Assembly: GCA_036274155.1 (NCBI GenBank)
Contig: DASUGH010000014.1
Location: 1-64,000 of the forward strand
Length of the DNA stretch: 64,000 nucleotides
Reading direction: 5' to 3'
From: Gp6-AA40 sp036274155
GTDB taxonomy: Bacteria; Acidobacteriota; Vicinamibacteria; Vicinamibacterales; UBA2999
Shown in pieces: positions 55,505-63,753 of the stretch. The translations under genes were made by a program, and so were the position numbers. How positions within the stretch are numbered: position 1 is the first letter of the stretch; every line of letters begins with the position of its first letter. The notes below the pieces were generated by a model. It did not search any database and was not told the origin of the DNA. It saw nothing but the letters and a program-made list of their open reading frames with translations.

Positions 55505-55912
55505 ATGAGCAAGGCCAACAACCATCGTGCGCTGATACGCGCCCGTGCCAGGACTCGCACGACTGGCGCCGTACTCAACCGTCTGCGCGAGATGTGCCTC
55601 GCGTTTCCCGAGACGACGGAGGTCTCCTCCTGGGGTCACCCGAACTTCCGCGCCGGCAGGAAGATGTTTGCGACGTTCGAAACCTTCGGCGGCCGGCCGT
55701 CGATTGCGTTCCGTCTCGAGCCGGCCGACGTCGATCTGCTGTTGCGCCGCAAAGAGTTCTTCACGACGCCGTACGGCCGCGGCCAGTGGGTCAGCCTGCA
55801 CGCCGATGGGCGTGTCGACTGGCGGCTCGTGAAACGTCTGCTCGAACGGAGCTACCGGGTGGTGGCGCTGAAGCGGATGCTTGCGGCTCTGGATCGCCCG
55901 GCCGCGGAGTAA
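55505..55912 (+). CDS. MmcQ/YjbR-family protein
   Basis: The 135-residue protein has the YjbR fold: LREMCLAFPETTEVSSWGHPNFRAGRKMFATF, then RLEPADVDLLLRRKEFFTTPYGRGQWVSLH and WRLVKRLLERSYRVVALKRML. Members are small DNA-binding-like proteins of uncertain role. It follows the palindromic stop region of the lipid gene and precedes the BlaI promoter. Confidence 0.88.
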   Translation: MSKANNHRALIRARARTRTTGAVLNRLREMCLAFPETTEVSSWGHPNFRAGRKMFATFETFGGRPSIAFRLEPADVDLLLRRKEFFTTPYGRGQWVSLHADGRVDWRLVKRLLERSYRVVALKRMLAALDRPAAE

Positions 55913-55928
55913 GAGTCCACGCGCCCCC

Positions 55929-55973
55929 TTGACATGCGACATCTGTCGCATCTAAGCTGCGACAGTTGTCGCG
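55929..55973 (+). promoter_or_regulatory. blaI promoter with two BlaI-type operators
   Basis: TTGACA (55929-55934) and TCTAAG (55951-55956) form the promoter. TGCGACATCTGTCGCA (55935-55950), a perfect palindrome, fills the spacer, and TGCGACAGTTGTCGCG (55958-55973) lies 23 bp further on. Both contain GACA-nn-TGTC, the type of site bound by BlaI/MecI/CopY repressors, so the operon is very likely autorepressed. Confidence 0.8.
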
Positions 55974-56020
55974 GGAAAGCCGATGCGGGCTGCCCGCCGA
56001 CACGTGAAGGAGCGGGATGC

Positions 56021-56413
56021 GTGCCCAAACGGCCCACCGAGCGTCTGACCCGGCGCGAGCGCGAGATCATGAACGCCCTGTTCGCGCTCGGCAACCGCGC
56101 CTCGGCCGAGGAGATCCGCGCCAGGCTCACCTCGCCCCCTGGCGACTCGTCCGTTCGCGTGATGCTGGCGCGCCTGGAACAGAAAGGGTGGCTGCGTCAC
56201 CAGCAGGACGGACTCAAGTACCTCTATTCCGCGACGACCTCTCCAGCGGTCGCCAAGCGAGCCGCCCTGCAGCTGTACCTGCAGACGTTCTTCGGCGGAT
56301 CACTCACACAGATGATGACGGCGCTCGTGCGCGAGGGATCGTGGAACGACGACGACCTCGACGAGCTCAAACGTGAAATCGATCGCGTCCGCAGGGAAAG
56401 GAAGCAGCCATGA
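56021..56413 (+). CDS. BlaI/MecI/CopY-family repressor
   Basis: The 130-residue winged-helix protein has LTRREREIMNALFALGNRASAEEIRARL, SSVRVMLARLEQKGWLRHQQDG and a dimerisation tail (LTQMMTALVREGSWNDDDLDELKREI). The GTG start has AAGGAG 8 nt upstream. In standard systems a BlaR1-type membrane protease follows; here only a decayed start follows, overlapping the stop by 4 nt. A TPR membrane protein and an M48 protease come next. Confidence 0.95.
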   Translation: MPKRPTERLTRREREIMNALFALGNRASAEEIRARLTSPPGDSSVRVMLARLEQKGWLRHQQDGLKYLYSATTSPAVAKRAALQLYLQTFFGGSLTQMMTALVREGSWNDDDLDELKREIDRVRRERKQP

Positions 56414-56640
56414 ACGCCGTCATTGCCGGTGCCGTGCTCGCGATCGACGGTTCGTTTGCCGCGTCGTTGCTCGTCAAGGCTACCTTGGCGGTCGCGATCA
56501 GCGGCCCTGGTCCACCCCCTCGTCCTGTCATCGTTTTCGGCAATCGTAAAGACGGCTTGCCCGAGGACTCCCTTCGCGTTCGGATTTGCCCATCCAGGCT
56601 CGCGACCGCATTCGAATTGACTCCGATTGTCATGGCCGCG
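56410..56640 (+). pseudogene. Decayed BlaR1/M56-like start
   Basis: An ATG overlaps the blaI stop, exactly where BlaR1 genes begin. The first 30 codons read like a BlaR1 N-terminus (FAASLLVKATLAVA). After that the similarity moves to another frame (SAALVHPLVLSSFSAIV, then TPFAFGFAHP, resembling the M56 PFxFGxxRP segment). The rest of the protease is absent. The gene seems frameshifted and deleted, leaving this fragment before the TPR gene. Similarity is short, so this is a moderate call. Confidence 0.45.
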
Positions 56641-56681
56641 CTATTGCAACGAGCGACACACTCTCTTCCCTGCCTCGGAAG

Positions 56682-58019
56682 ATGCCTTCAAGAGATATCG
56701 CCGACTGGATCGATGACCTCAGCGTCCACATCGACGATGAGGAACTTCTCGAACAGGCAGCGGCGCTCGAGCCGACCCTGCTCCACGACGGGTCGCGCAT
56801 CGGCGGCACACTGTGGATCATCGCCGTGTCGGATATCGCGGGAGCCTTCGGAGGCTTCACGTTCGGGGACGCGGTGCGATCCTCGTGGACCATCTTCATC
56901 CCGTACCTGATTGCCGGTGCGCTTCTCCTGCGGGTGCTCAAACCGCTGAGCACGCGACTCCTGGGCGATGTCGTCGCCTGGCAGGTCGTCATGGCGTTCT
57001 TCTGGTCATTCCTGCTGGCGATGGTGTCGGTGCTGGGCGGACGAATCGACACCGCCTGGCTCGGCTACACCGTGAGCATCGGCAGCGGCGTGTTCATCGG
57101 GTTGATGTATAGCTCGCTGAATCCCGGCTTCATCACTGGACGTGACGCCTGGATGATGGCAGCGCTGCCGCTCGGCGCCCTCAGCACGTGGTCGGCTACC
57201 GGCCTGCAGCGGGCCTTCTATGCCACTGAAAATCCTGCGTGGTCGGAGGCGTTCGTCGGGACGATGGCCGCGTCGGTCTTCATGGTGCCCATGGCCATCG
57301 TGACGGCGATGCTCTCGAGCCGGTCGAACGGGCTGGCAAAGATGGCGACACTCTATCTCCACAACGAGCATTTCACCGCGAAGGCGATCGAGTATCTCGA
57401 TCAGGCGATCGCTCTCTCACCGCGGTCGGCCGAGCTCCACAACCTGCGCGGCATCGCACACTCGAAGGCAGGAGACGGAGAGCGCGCCGACGCCGACTTC
57501 CGGAAGGTATCCGAGCTTTCGCCGCGGGCTGCAGAGGCCCACATGAACCGCGGCATCGACTTCATGAGGCAGGGTGATTTCGATCGCTCGATCGAGGCGC
57601 TGACGTACGCAACGACGGTCAACCCGAGGCTCGCGACGGCGTTCAGCAATCTTGGCACCGCCTACCAGAAGAAGGGCGACCTCGATGCGGCAATCGAAAG
57701 CTACAACCGTGCGATCGCTCTGAGGGCGAAGTACCCGATCGCCTTTTCCAATCGCGCCTACACCTTCTATCTGAAAGGTGAGCACGATCTCGCCATCGCC
57801 GATGCCAGCCACGCCATCGCGCTCGATGCTCACCTGCCGGTGGCGCACACCAACCTCGGGCATGCGCTTGCGGCGAAGGGCGACGTTCTCATGGCGGCGC
57901 GCAGTTATCGGCGCGCGCTGGCGCTGAATCCGGACCAGACGGTGGCAGAGGAGACGATCCTGTCGCTCGAAAAGCTCGGCGTCCGAGCGGACGACGAGGA
58001 GGATGACGAAGACGACTGA
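56682..58019 (+). CDS. Membrane protein with C-terminal TPR repeats
   Basis: The 445-residue protein has a soluble start (RDIADWIDDLSVHIDDEELLEQAAALEPT), then six to seven hydrophobic helices in about 35-230, then at least five tetratricopeptide repeats in 240-430 (for example AELHNLRGIAHSKAGDGERADADFRKV, AAEAHMNRGIDFMRQGDFDRSIEAL). It ends with an acidic tail. The 5' part of the frame overlaps the BlaR1-like remnant, so I start at ATG 56682. Its stop and the M48 gene start overlap by 1 nt. It could act as a membrane-bound adaptor for the protease. Confidence 0.8.
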   Translation: MPSRDIADWIDDLSVHIDDEELLEQAAALEPTLLHDGSRIGGTLWIIAVSDIAGAFGGFTFGDAVRSSWTIFIPYLIAGALLLRVLKPLSTRLLGDVVAWQVVMAFFWSFLLAMVSVLGGRIDTAWLGYTVSIGSGVFIGLMYSSLNPGFITGRDAWMMAALPLGALSTWSATGLQRAFYATENPAWSEAFVGTMAASVFMVPMAIVTAMLSSRSNGLAKMATLYLHNEHFTAKAIEYLDQAIALSPRSAELHNLRGIAHSKAGDGERADADFRKVSELSPRAAEAHMNRGIDFMRQGDFDRSIEALTYATTVNPRLATAFSNLGTAYQKKGDLDAAIESYNRAIALRAKYPIAFSNRAYTFYLKGEHDLAIADASHAIALDAHLPVAHTNLGHALAAKGDVLMAARSYRRALALNPDQTVAEETILSLEKLGVRADDEEDDEDD

Positions 58020-59473
58020 TGAAGCTGCTGATCGTCCTTCTCGAGGGGCAGCTCTATCTTGCGGCCATCCTCGCCATCTTCGTGGCCGAGCTCGGGTTTC
58101 TGTTCTGGGGCCTGTGGTCCCGCCGCCCCGTCATCGGTCTGGTCGCCGTATTCGCGGCGGTGCCGCTGCTCCGGAGCACGCTCAGCACCATCGCGGCCTG
58201 CTTCGTCAGGATTCGCCCGCCCGACGGTCTTCCGCTCGCCCGATCCGAGGGGATCGCTCTCTACGAGCTCGTGGCGGAGATCCGACGCGCCATCGACGCG
58301 CCGACGGTGGACAGCATCGTCATTACCGGAGGCTTCGATGCGAGTGCCGTCGCCCAGTCGGCGCCCTGGCGGTTCGGCCGCCGCCGTACGCTCGTGCTCG
58401 GACTGCCCGTGCTCACCACCCTGTCAACCGCGGAGCTGCGCGCCGTCATCGCACACGAGCTCGCGCATTTTTCGAGCGGCTCCGATTCGTTCGCTGCCTG
58501 GGTCTATCGGACCCGCCGCCGATGGTTCGATCTCCGCACAGTGCTGGACCGGCGACTGGCGACCCCCTTGTACGTGTACTGGCTCATTCGTTGGTACATA
58601 CCGCGGCTGGACAAGGCGTCGACAGAGGTCGCGCGTCACCACGAGCTGATTGCCGACGGTGTCGCCGCGAAGGTGGCCGGCAGTCGCGCGGCAGCCGATG
58701 CGCTGGTGATCTTCGAATCGGGAGCACGGTATGCGGACGCCTCACATTGGCCGGCGATTCACGCCAGCTACGAAACAGCAGGTGAGCTTCCTCGCCCGTA
58801 CAGCCAGATGCTGTCGTGGAGCGCCCGCGTGGTCTCGTCCGAGTTGCTGGCTGACCTCTTCGGCAACGATACCGAACCCGGCGATACGCATCCGTCGCTG
58901 CGCGATCGGTTCGCTCACCTCGGAGAAACGATTCGGATACCTCCGTCGGCCGAACGCTCTGCCGGCGAGGAGATCCTCGGAGGAGCGCTCGCGAAGCTCG
59001 CCAACCAGCTCGATGACGATTGGGACACGCGACACGGCAAGTCCTGGCGTGAGCGCCGTGCGGCGTATGTCGAGCGAAGAGCCACGGTCGATCGGTTGTC
59101 GTCTATCGAGATCCCCACCGCCGACGAACTCTTCATGCGCGGTGAGCTGGTCGAAGACCTCGACGGTTCCGACGAGGCGCTGCCGATCTATCAGTCCGCC
59201 GCCGCCCAGGGTCATGCCGCGGCGAGCCTGACGGCCGGCCGCCTGCTCCTCGACAGGATGGACAGGAACGGGATCGCGCTGGTTGAAGACGCCATGAGTC
59301 GCGACGACAGCCTGGTGCCGGAAGCATGCCGGCTTCTCGCGGCGTACTACAAACGGAGTAACCAGAATCTCGCGGCTCAGAAGTGCGAATGGCGCGCCGC
59401 CCGGCATTCGACCAAGGTTCGTCTCGCGCAGCGGAGTCGAAAACCTGGCGCCGACCGGCTCACCGCTCCTTGA
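58019..59473 (+). CDS. Membrane M48-like zinc protease with C-terminal repeats
   Basis: The 484-residue protein has an N-terminal membrane region (two helices, residues 1-65), the zinc motif HELAHFSSG near residue 142, a later RHHELIADGVA stretch with the third ligand, and a long C-terminal part that looks like Sel1/TPR repeats (DEALPIYQSAAAQGHAAASLTAGRLLLD). M48/HtpX-like proteases degrade membrane proteins; its place after BlaI and the TPR protein suggests a role in a BlaR1-like signalling pathway, which is inference. Confidence 0.85.
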   Translation: MKLLIVLLEGQLYLAAILAIFVAELGFLFWGLWSRRPVIGLVAVFAAVPLLRSTLSTIAACFVRIRPPDGLPLARSEGIALYELVAEIRRAIDAPTVDSIVITGGFDASAVAQSAPWRFGRRRTLVLGLPVLTTLSTAELRAVIAHELAHFSSGSDSFAAWVYRTRRRWFDLRTVLDRRLATPLYVYWLIRWYIPRLDKASTEVARHHELIADGVAAKVAGSRAAADALVIFESGARYADASHWPAIHASYETAGELPRPYSQMLSWSARVVSSELLADLFGNDTEPGDTHPSLRDRFAHLGETIRIPPSAERSAGEEILGGALAKLANQLDDDWDTRHGKSWRERRAAYVERRATVDRLSSIEIPTADELFMRGELVEDLDGSDEALPIYQSAAAQGHAAASLTAGRLLLDRMDRNGIALVEDAMSRDDSLVPEACRLLAAYYKRSNQNLAAQKCEWRAARHSTKVRLAQRSRKPGADRLTAP

Positions 59474-59556
59474 CGACCCGGCGTTGCAGAGACAAGATTC
59501 GGCGTGCAGCCGTGGGATGACGCCGGCCGGGCGGGGCGGCGTGGCAGGAGGATCCG

Positions 59557-60873
59557 ATGACGCGAGACACAAGAGTGAGACGAGCCCTCCTGTCGCTCGG
59601 TGCCGTGACCACCGTCGTCGTCCTGCACGGCTCGACGCCGACGGCGCGCCCGGAAGACGTGGGCCTGTCCACCACACGCCTCGCCCGGGTCACCCAGCTG
59701 ATGCAGCGCCACATCGACGCGCGGACCTTCCCGGGTGCCGTGACGCTGGTGGCGCGGCAGGGGCGCATCGCGCACTTCGAGGCGCAGGGCTTGATGGACC
59801 TCGAGTCGAAGAAGGCGATGCAGAAGGGCACGATCTTCCGCATCATGTCGATGACGAAGCCGATCGTCGCGGTGTCGATCCTGATGCTGGTCGAGGAGGG
59901 CAAGGTCAGGCTGACAGATCCGGTGTCGCGGTTCATTCCCGAGCTGAAGACGCTCACGGTGGCCGTTCCGAACGTCGGCGGGCAGAGCGCGCCCGCACCG
60001 TCGGGAGCCGTGTCGGCGCCGCTGCCGTCGCGCACGGTCGCTGCGGACCGGCAGATCACCGTCCGCGACCTCCTCACGCACACGGCGGGACTGATGACCG
60101 GCGGAGCCAGCAGCGCTCTCTCCCAGGACGTCACCATCAAGCCGGGTGAGTCGCTCGCGCAGGTGCTGCCTCGTCTCGCGAAGGTGCCGTTGGACTTTCA
60201 ACCGGGGACGCGGTGGGCGTACAGCGGCCAGTATGGATTCGACGTGCTGGCGCGCGTGGTGGAAGTCGCCTCTGGCGTCTCCTTCGATGCGTTCACCAGG
60301 CAGCGCCTCTTCGATCCGCTCGGCATGAAGGACACGTCGTTCTATCCGGCCAAGGGACATCCGAGCCTCGCCGCCCTGTACAGGAGTGTCGATGGCGCGC
60401 TGCGGCCGCAGCCGGAAGGCGCCTTTGTCAACGGTGCGTATTTCTCCGGCGGCGGCGGACTGTTCAGTACGGCCGAGGACTATCTGCAGTTCGCGCTCCT
60501 GCTCCTCAACAGCGGTGAGCTCGAGGGGAAACGGCTGCTGGGCCGCCGCTCGGTGCAGTTGATGACCTCGGTCTTCGTGCCCGACACGTTGCCAGGACGG
60601 CTGGCCGGCGAAGGATTCGGCCTCGGTGTCCGCGTCGTCAGCGATCCTGGGGCGCGGAACACGATGCTCTCCAAGGGAAGCTTTGGTTGGAGCGGCGCCT
60701 ACAACACGCACTTCTTCGTCGACCCGGAGGAGCAGATCGTCGGCATCTTCATGACGCAGTCGGCGTTCCTCGAGACGCGCGGAGAAGTCCGTGACGATTT
60801 CGAGACGGCGGTGATGCAGGCGCTCGTCGACCGGCCCGCTCCTCGCGGTACGCAGTCGGCTTCCTACCGGTAG
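59557..60873 (+). CDS. Exported serine hydrolase, class C beta-lactamase/esterase-like
   Basis: The 438-residue protein has a signal peptide (LLSLGAVTTVVVLHGSTPTA) and a penicillin-binding-protein-like fold. The nucleophile motif is SMTK (about residue 97). VRDLLTHTAGL is typical of the esterase group, and the WAYSG and late FGWSGAYNTHFF segments correspond to the second and third active-site motifs. AGGAGG precedes the ATG. Members include esterases, D-aminopeptidases and beta-lactamases, so antibiotic resistance cannot be claimed. Its 3' end overlaps the convergent propeller gene by 10 bp. Confidence 0.9.
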   Translation: MTRDTRVRRALLSLGAVTTVVVLHGSTPTARPEDVGLSTTRLARVTQLMQRHIDARTFPGAVTLVARQGRIAHFEAQGLMDLESKKAMQKGTIFRIMSMTKPIVAVSILMLVEEGKVRLTDPVSRFIPELKTLTVAVPNVGGQSAPAPSGAVSAPLPSRTVAADRQITVRDLLTHTAGLMTGGASSALSQDVTIKPGESLAQVLPRLAKVPLDFQPGTRWAYSGQYGFDVLARVVEVASGVSFDAFTRQRLFDPLGMKDTSFYPAKGHPSLAALYRSVDGALRPQPEGAFVNGAYFSGGGGLFSTAEDYLQFALLLLNSGELEGKRLLGRRSVQLMTSVFVPDTLPGRLAGEGFGLGVRVVSDPGARNTMLSKGSFGWSGAYNTHFFVDPEEQIVGIFMTQSAFLETRGEVRDDFETAVMQALVDRPAPRGTQSASYR

Positions 60874-62003
60874 CCCTTGAACGCGTACTTGTAATAGCGC
60901 TGGCCGTTGTTCACCTCTCCCAGGAAGATGTTGCCCTTCGAATCGGCCGCTATTCCGTGTATGTGAAAGAACTCGCGCGCGTTGTGTCCTGCGTGCCCGC
61001 CGATCGAGCCCAGCAGCTGCAGCGTCTGCCGGTCCAGCACGCGAACCGCCTTATTCGATCCATCGACGACGTAGAGAAACCGCTGCTCCTTGTCGTGTGA
61101 GGTCGCAAAGGCATGGACGGTGCCCTCGGCCTGCAGCGTGTTCCGGGCGATGAACGTCTCTTTCACGAAGGTGCCGTCCTTCCTGAAGACCTGCAGCCGA
61201 TTGTTCGAACGGTCACCGACGTAGACGAAATCATCGTTGGACACGAGCACGGCGTGTACGGGATTGCCGAAACCCTCCGGCGGCGACCCCTGAATCAGCT
61301 GGGCGCGCGGTGGAAACTTGAGCGTGTCATCGGGCTTCTTGCCGTAGGCGCCCCAGTGGCGCTTGTACTTCCCGGTCTGGGCGTCGAACACGGCGACCCG
61401 ATGATTGAAGTACCCGTCGGCGACGTAGAGCTCGTTGGACTTCTCGTCGACGAAGAGCCCGGCCGGTCCTCCGAGGTTCTCGGTGTCGTCGCTGCCGCGG
61501 TTCTTGCCGGCGTGGCCGATCTGCAGCAGGAACTGTCCTTTGCTCGTGAACTTCAGCACGTGGTTGTCCTGCTGTGCGCTGCCGCTCAACCACACGTTGT
61601 CGCGGCGGTCGACGAAGATGCCGTGCGGTGAGCTGAACCACTCGTAGCCCTTGCCGGGTGCGCCCCACGCCTGCAGGAACTTCCCGTTCGAATCGAATTC
61701 GAGCACCGCAGGCGCCGGGATACAGCACTCGGCCTGCGGAGGATTGAGAGCGGCCGCCTTCTCGCCGTCGGGGATGGTTTCCGGGCGATGGAACACCCAG
61801 ACGTTGTCATGGGAATCGACGGCCACGCCGCCGACCTGCCCCGTAACCCACTTGTTGGGCAACGCCTGTGACCACAACGGATCGGGCTCGAACACCGGCA
61901 GGCGACCCTGCGCCGCAGTGTGCGTCGCAACCATCCAGCCGATCAGACCGACGGCCAGTGCCGCCGCAACGAGAGTCGCTCCGAGACGCATTCGTCGTCG
62001 CAT
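60864..62003 (-). CDS. Exported NHL-repeat beta-propeller protein
   Basis: The 379-residue protein has a signal helix (LVAAALAVGLIGWMVATHTA) and NHL repeats forming a six-bladed propeller (VGGVAVDSHDNVWVFHRP, HGIFVDRRDNVWLSGS, AGLFVDEKSNELYVADGYFNHRVAVFDAQTG, VYVGDRSNNRLQVF, FHIHGIAADSKGNIFLGE). It resembles the peptidyl-hydroxyglycine lyase family in fold, but no lyase function is claimed. I start at ATG 62003 with GGAGG upstream; a 7-codon upstream ATG is possible. Confidence 0.88.
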   Translation of the reverse strand: MRRRMRLGATLVAAALAVGLIGWMVATHTAAQGRLPVFEPDPLWSQALPNKWVTGQVGGVAVDSHDNVWVFHRPETIPDGEKAAALNPPQAECCIPAPAVLEFDSNGKFLQAWGAPGKGYEWFSSPHGIFVDRRDNVWLSGSAQQDNHVLKFTSKGQFLLQIGHAGKNRGSDDTENLGGPAGLFVDEKSNELYVADGYFNHRVAVFDAQTGKYKRHWGAYGKKPDDTLKFPPRAQLIQGSPPEGFGNPVHAVLVSNDDFVYVGDRSNNRLQVFRKDGTFVKETFIARNTLQAEGTVHAFATSHDKEQRFLYVVDGSNKAVRVLDRQTLQLLGSIGGHAGHNAREFFHIHGIAADSKGNIFLGEVNNGQRYYKYAFKGYR

Positions 62004-62040
62004 CTCTGTACCTCCCGGGCACACGCCCGCAAGTCGCAGG

Positions 62041-63471
62041 TCAGCTCTTGTTCACCTCTTCCAGCGACAGACCGGTCGTACGAGGCCCAAACCATCCGAC
62101 GTCGATCATGACGATCCACATCGCCGCACCGACGACGACGAACATGGGTCCGGGTCCCCACTGCCGAAGCACGGGCAGCAGGACGAACGGCATGGCGGCG
62201 CTCGACAACCGGCTCAGACCATAGCAGGCGCCTGCCGCAGTCGTCCTGACGGCAGTGGGAAAGATCTCCGCCTGGAAGACGTGAAGTCCGTTCGAGAACA
62301 CGTTGCTGGCAGCGGTGTAGAGAAACCCGAGGGTGACGATCGCAACCGGCGACGCTGCGTAGCCCATACCGATTCCCAGGACGCTCATCAGAAACGCGGA
62401 AGCGACGATCAGCCATTTTCGATCGACCCGTTCGACGATCGGGATCGAGAGTGCCGAGCCGATCGGATAGCCGATGAAGGTCAGTGTCGTGAACGTCAAC
62501 GACGTCACGATTGAGTACCCCTTGGACGCGAGCACCAGCGGAGCGAGTGTACCGAAGCCGTAGTAGCCGATCGTCTGAAAGATGTGGAAGACGCCGAGCA
62601 TGATCACGCGCGGGCGGTAAGCCCCACTGAAGGTCGCCAACCAGCGCGGTTGGACGATCGCCACGGAGTCGGGCGGATTGGGATCCTGAACGTGGGGTCC
62701 GGCTTCAGCCGGACCAGTCGCAATCGCGCTGTGGATATTCGCCTCCTGCTCCATGCGAGTCACGATCGCATCCGCCTCGAGGTCGCGGCCGACCGACGCC
62801 AGCCATCGCGGCGACTCCGGCAGCCGGGATCTGAGCAGCCAGACGATGAGCGCCCCGAGCGATCCGATCACGAACAGCCACCGCCATCCGTCCACGCCGA
62901 ATGGCTCGAGCGGGACGAGGACGCGTCCGAGCAGTCCGGCAGCCGGAATCCCGACGAAGCCGAGCGTGTATGCCCACGCCGTATAGCGCCCGCGCAGACG
63001 CGAAGGCAGCAGCTCGCTCAGGTAGGCGTCGACGAGTGGGAGCTCGGCGCCAATGCCCACGCCAGCGAGAAAGCGCGAGACGATCAGCGTCGTCGCGTTC
63101 GTGCTGAACGCTCCGGCGAGTGTGAACCCGGAGTAGATGCCGAGGTTCAGCATGAAGGCCGTTCGGCGGCCGTAGCGATCGGCGAATCGTCCGAGCGCCG
63201 TCGCCCCGACGAACATTCCCAGGAACGCCGAGCTCAGCGCCGCGGGAAGTGACAGCCGGTCGAGGCCGAATTCCTGCGTGAGGACCGTGCCGAGCACACC
63301 GGCAAGGAAGATGTCGAACAGGTCGAAGAACGCTCCGACGCCGACGACAGCGGTCGCGTAGTAGTGGGTGCGTATCGGCGGGAGCCGATTCAGCCGGGCA
63401 GCGATCGCGTGGTGACGATTCAGGCTGTTATTGTCAGCTGCCGCTGCGCTTCTCCACAACGCCTTGCGCAC
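62041..63471 (-). CDS. MFS transporter, sugar/aromatic-acid-porter-like, with repeat in its loop
   Basis: The MFS protein has 12 predicted helices and the signature GRFADRYGRRTAFML between helices 2 and 3, with SRLRGRYTAWAY after helix 4. The central cytoplasmic loop includes TGPAEAGPHVQ, encoded by a palindromic repeat. The most likely start is GTG at 63471, just before the first helix; the frame is open 84 codons further with no ribosome binding site. The substrate could be an aromatic acid or sugar. The same strand then holds the NHL gene. Confidence 0.85.
   Translation of the reverse strand: MRKALWRSAAAADNNSLNRHHAIAARLNRLPPIRTHYYATAVVGVGAFFDLFDIFLAGVLGTVLTQEFGLDRLSLPAALSSAFLGMFVGATALGRFADRYGRRTAFMLNLGIYSGFTLAGAFSTNATTLIVSRFLAGVGIGAELPLVDAYLSELLPSRLRGRYTAWAYTLGFVGIPAAGLLGRVLVPLEPFGVDGWRWLFVIGSLGALIVWLLRSRLPESPRWLASVGRDLEADAIVTRMEQEANIHSAIATGPAEAGPHVQDPNPPDSVAIVQPRWLATFSGAYRPRVIMLGVFHIFQTIGYYGFGTLAPLVLASKGYSIVTSLTFTTLTFIGYPIGSALSIPIVERVDRKWLIVASAFLMSVLGIGMGYAASPVAIVTLGFLYTAASNVFSNGLHVFQAEIFPTAVRTTAAGACYGLSRLSSAAMPFVLLPVLRQWGPGPMFVVVGAAMWIVMIDVGWFGPRTTGLSLEEVNKS
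62696..62715. repeat. TTCA-type palindrome inside the MFS gene
   Basis: GGTCCGGC-TTCA-GCCGGACC is a perfect palindrome with the conserved loop, in frame, in the central cytoplasmic loop of the transporter. Confidence 0.8.
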
Positions 63472-63657
63472 GTCGACCCCCGCCGCGGTACCCAGGATGT
63501 ACGTCGCTCGGCAAACGGGCGTGAGCTCCTGCTCCGATGAGGATGGAGATTCGGCGTCGGAGGACTGATGCTTCCTTTCGACGGCGCGCAAGGCTGCACA
63601 AGACTGCGCGTGGTTGCGCGGAGGGAAGGATACGGCCGGATTTGTTGAAAAGTCTTC

Positions 63658-63686
63658 TTGACCCAAGCGGGCCCGGACTTCACAAT
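63658..63686 (+). promoter_or_regulatory. Candidate promoter of the right-edge gene
   Basis: TTGACC, a 17-bp spacer and CACAAT lie about 70 bp before the ATG at 63754. The spacing is standard; the -10 is weak. The remaining DNA between 63472 and 63753 shows nothing else I can name. Confidence 0.45.
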
Positions 63687-63753
63687 CACGGCCGCTCCCC
63701 GATCTTCCACGACCGGATTCCACGGAATTCGGTAACCAGCGAGAGGTACCACC

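Noticed and set aside
59557..60873. Beta-lactamase resistance gene
   Set aside because: The SxxK motif and fold fit, but the family is mostly esterases and peptidases and the third motif is not KTG.
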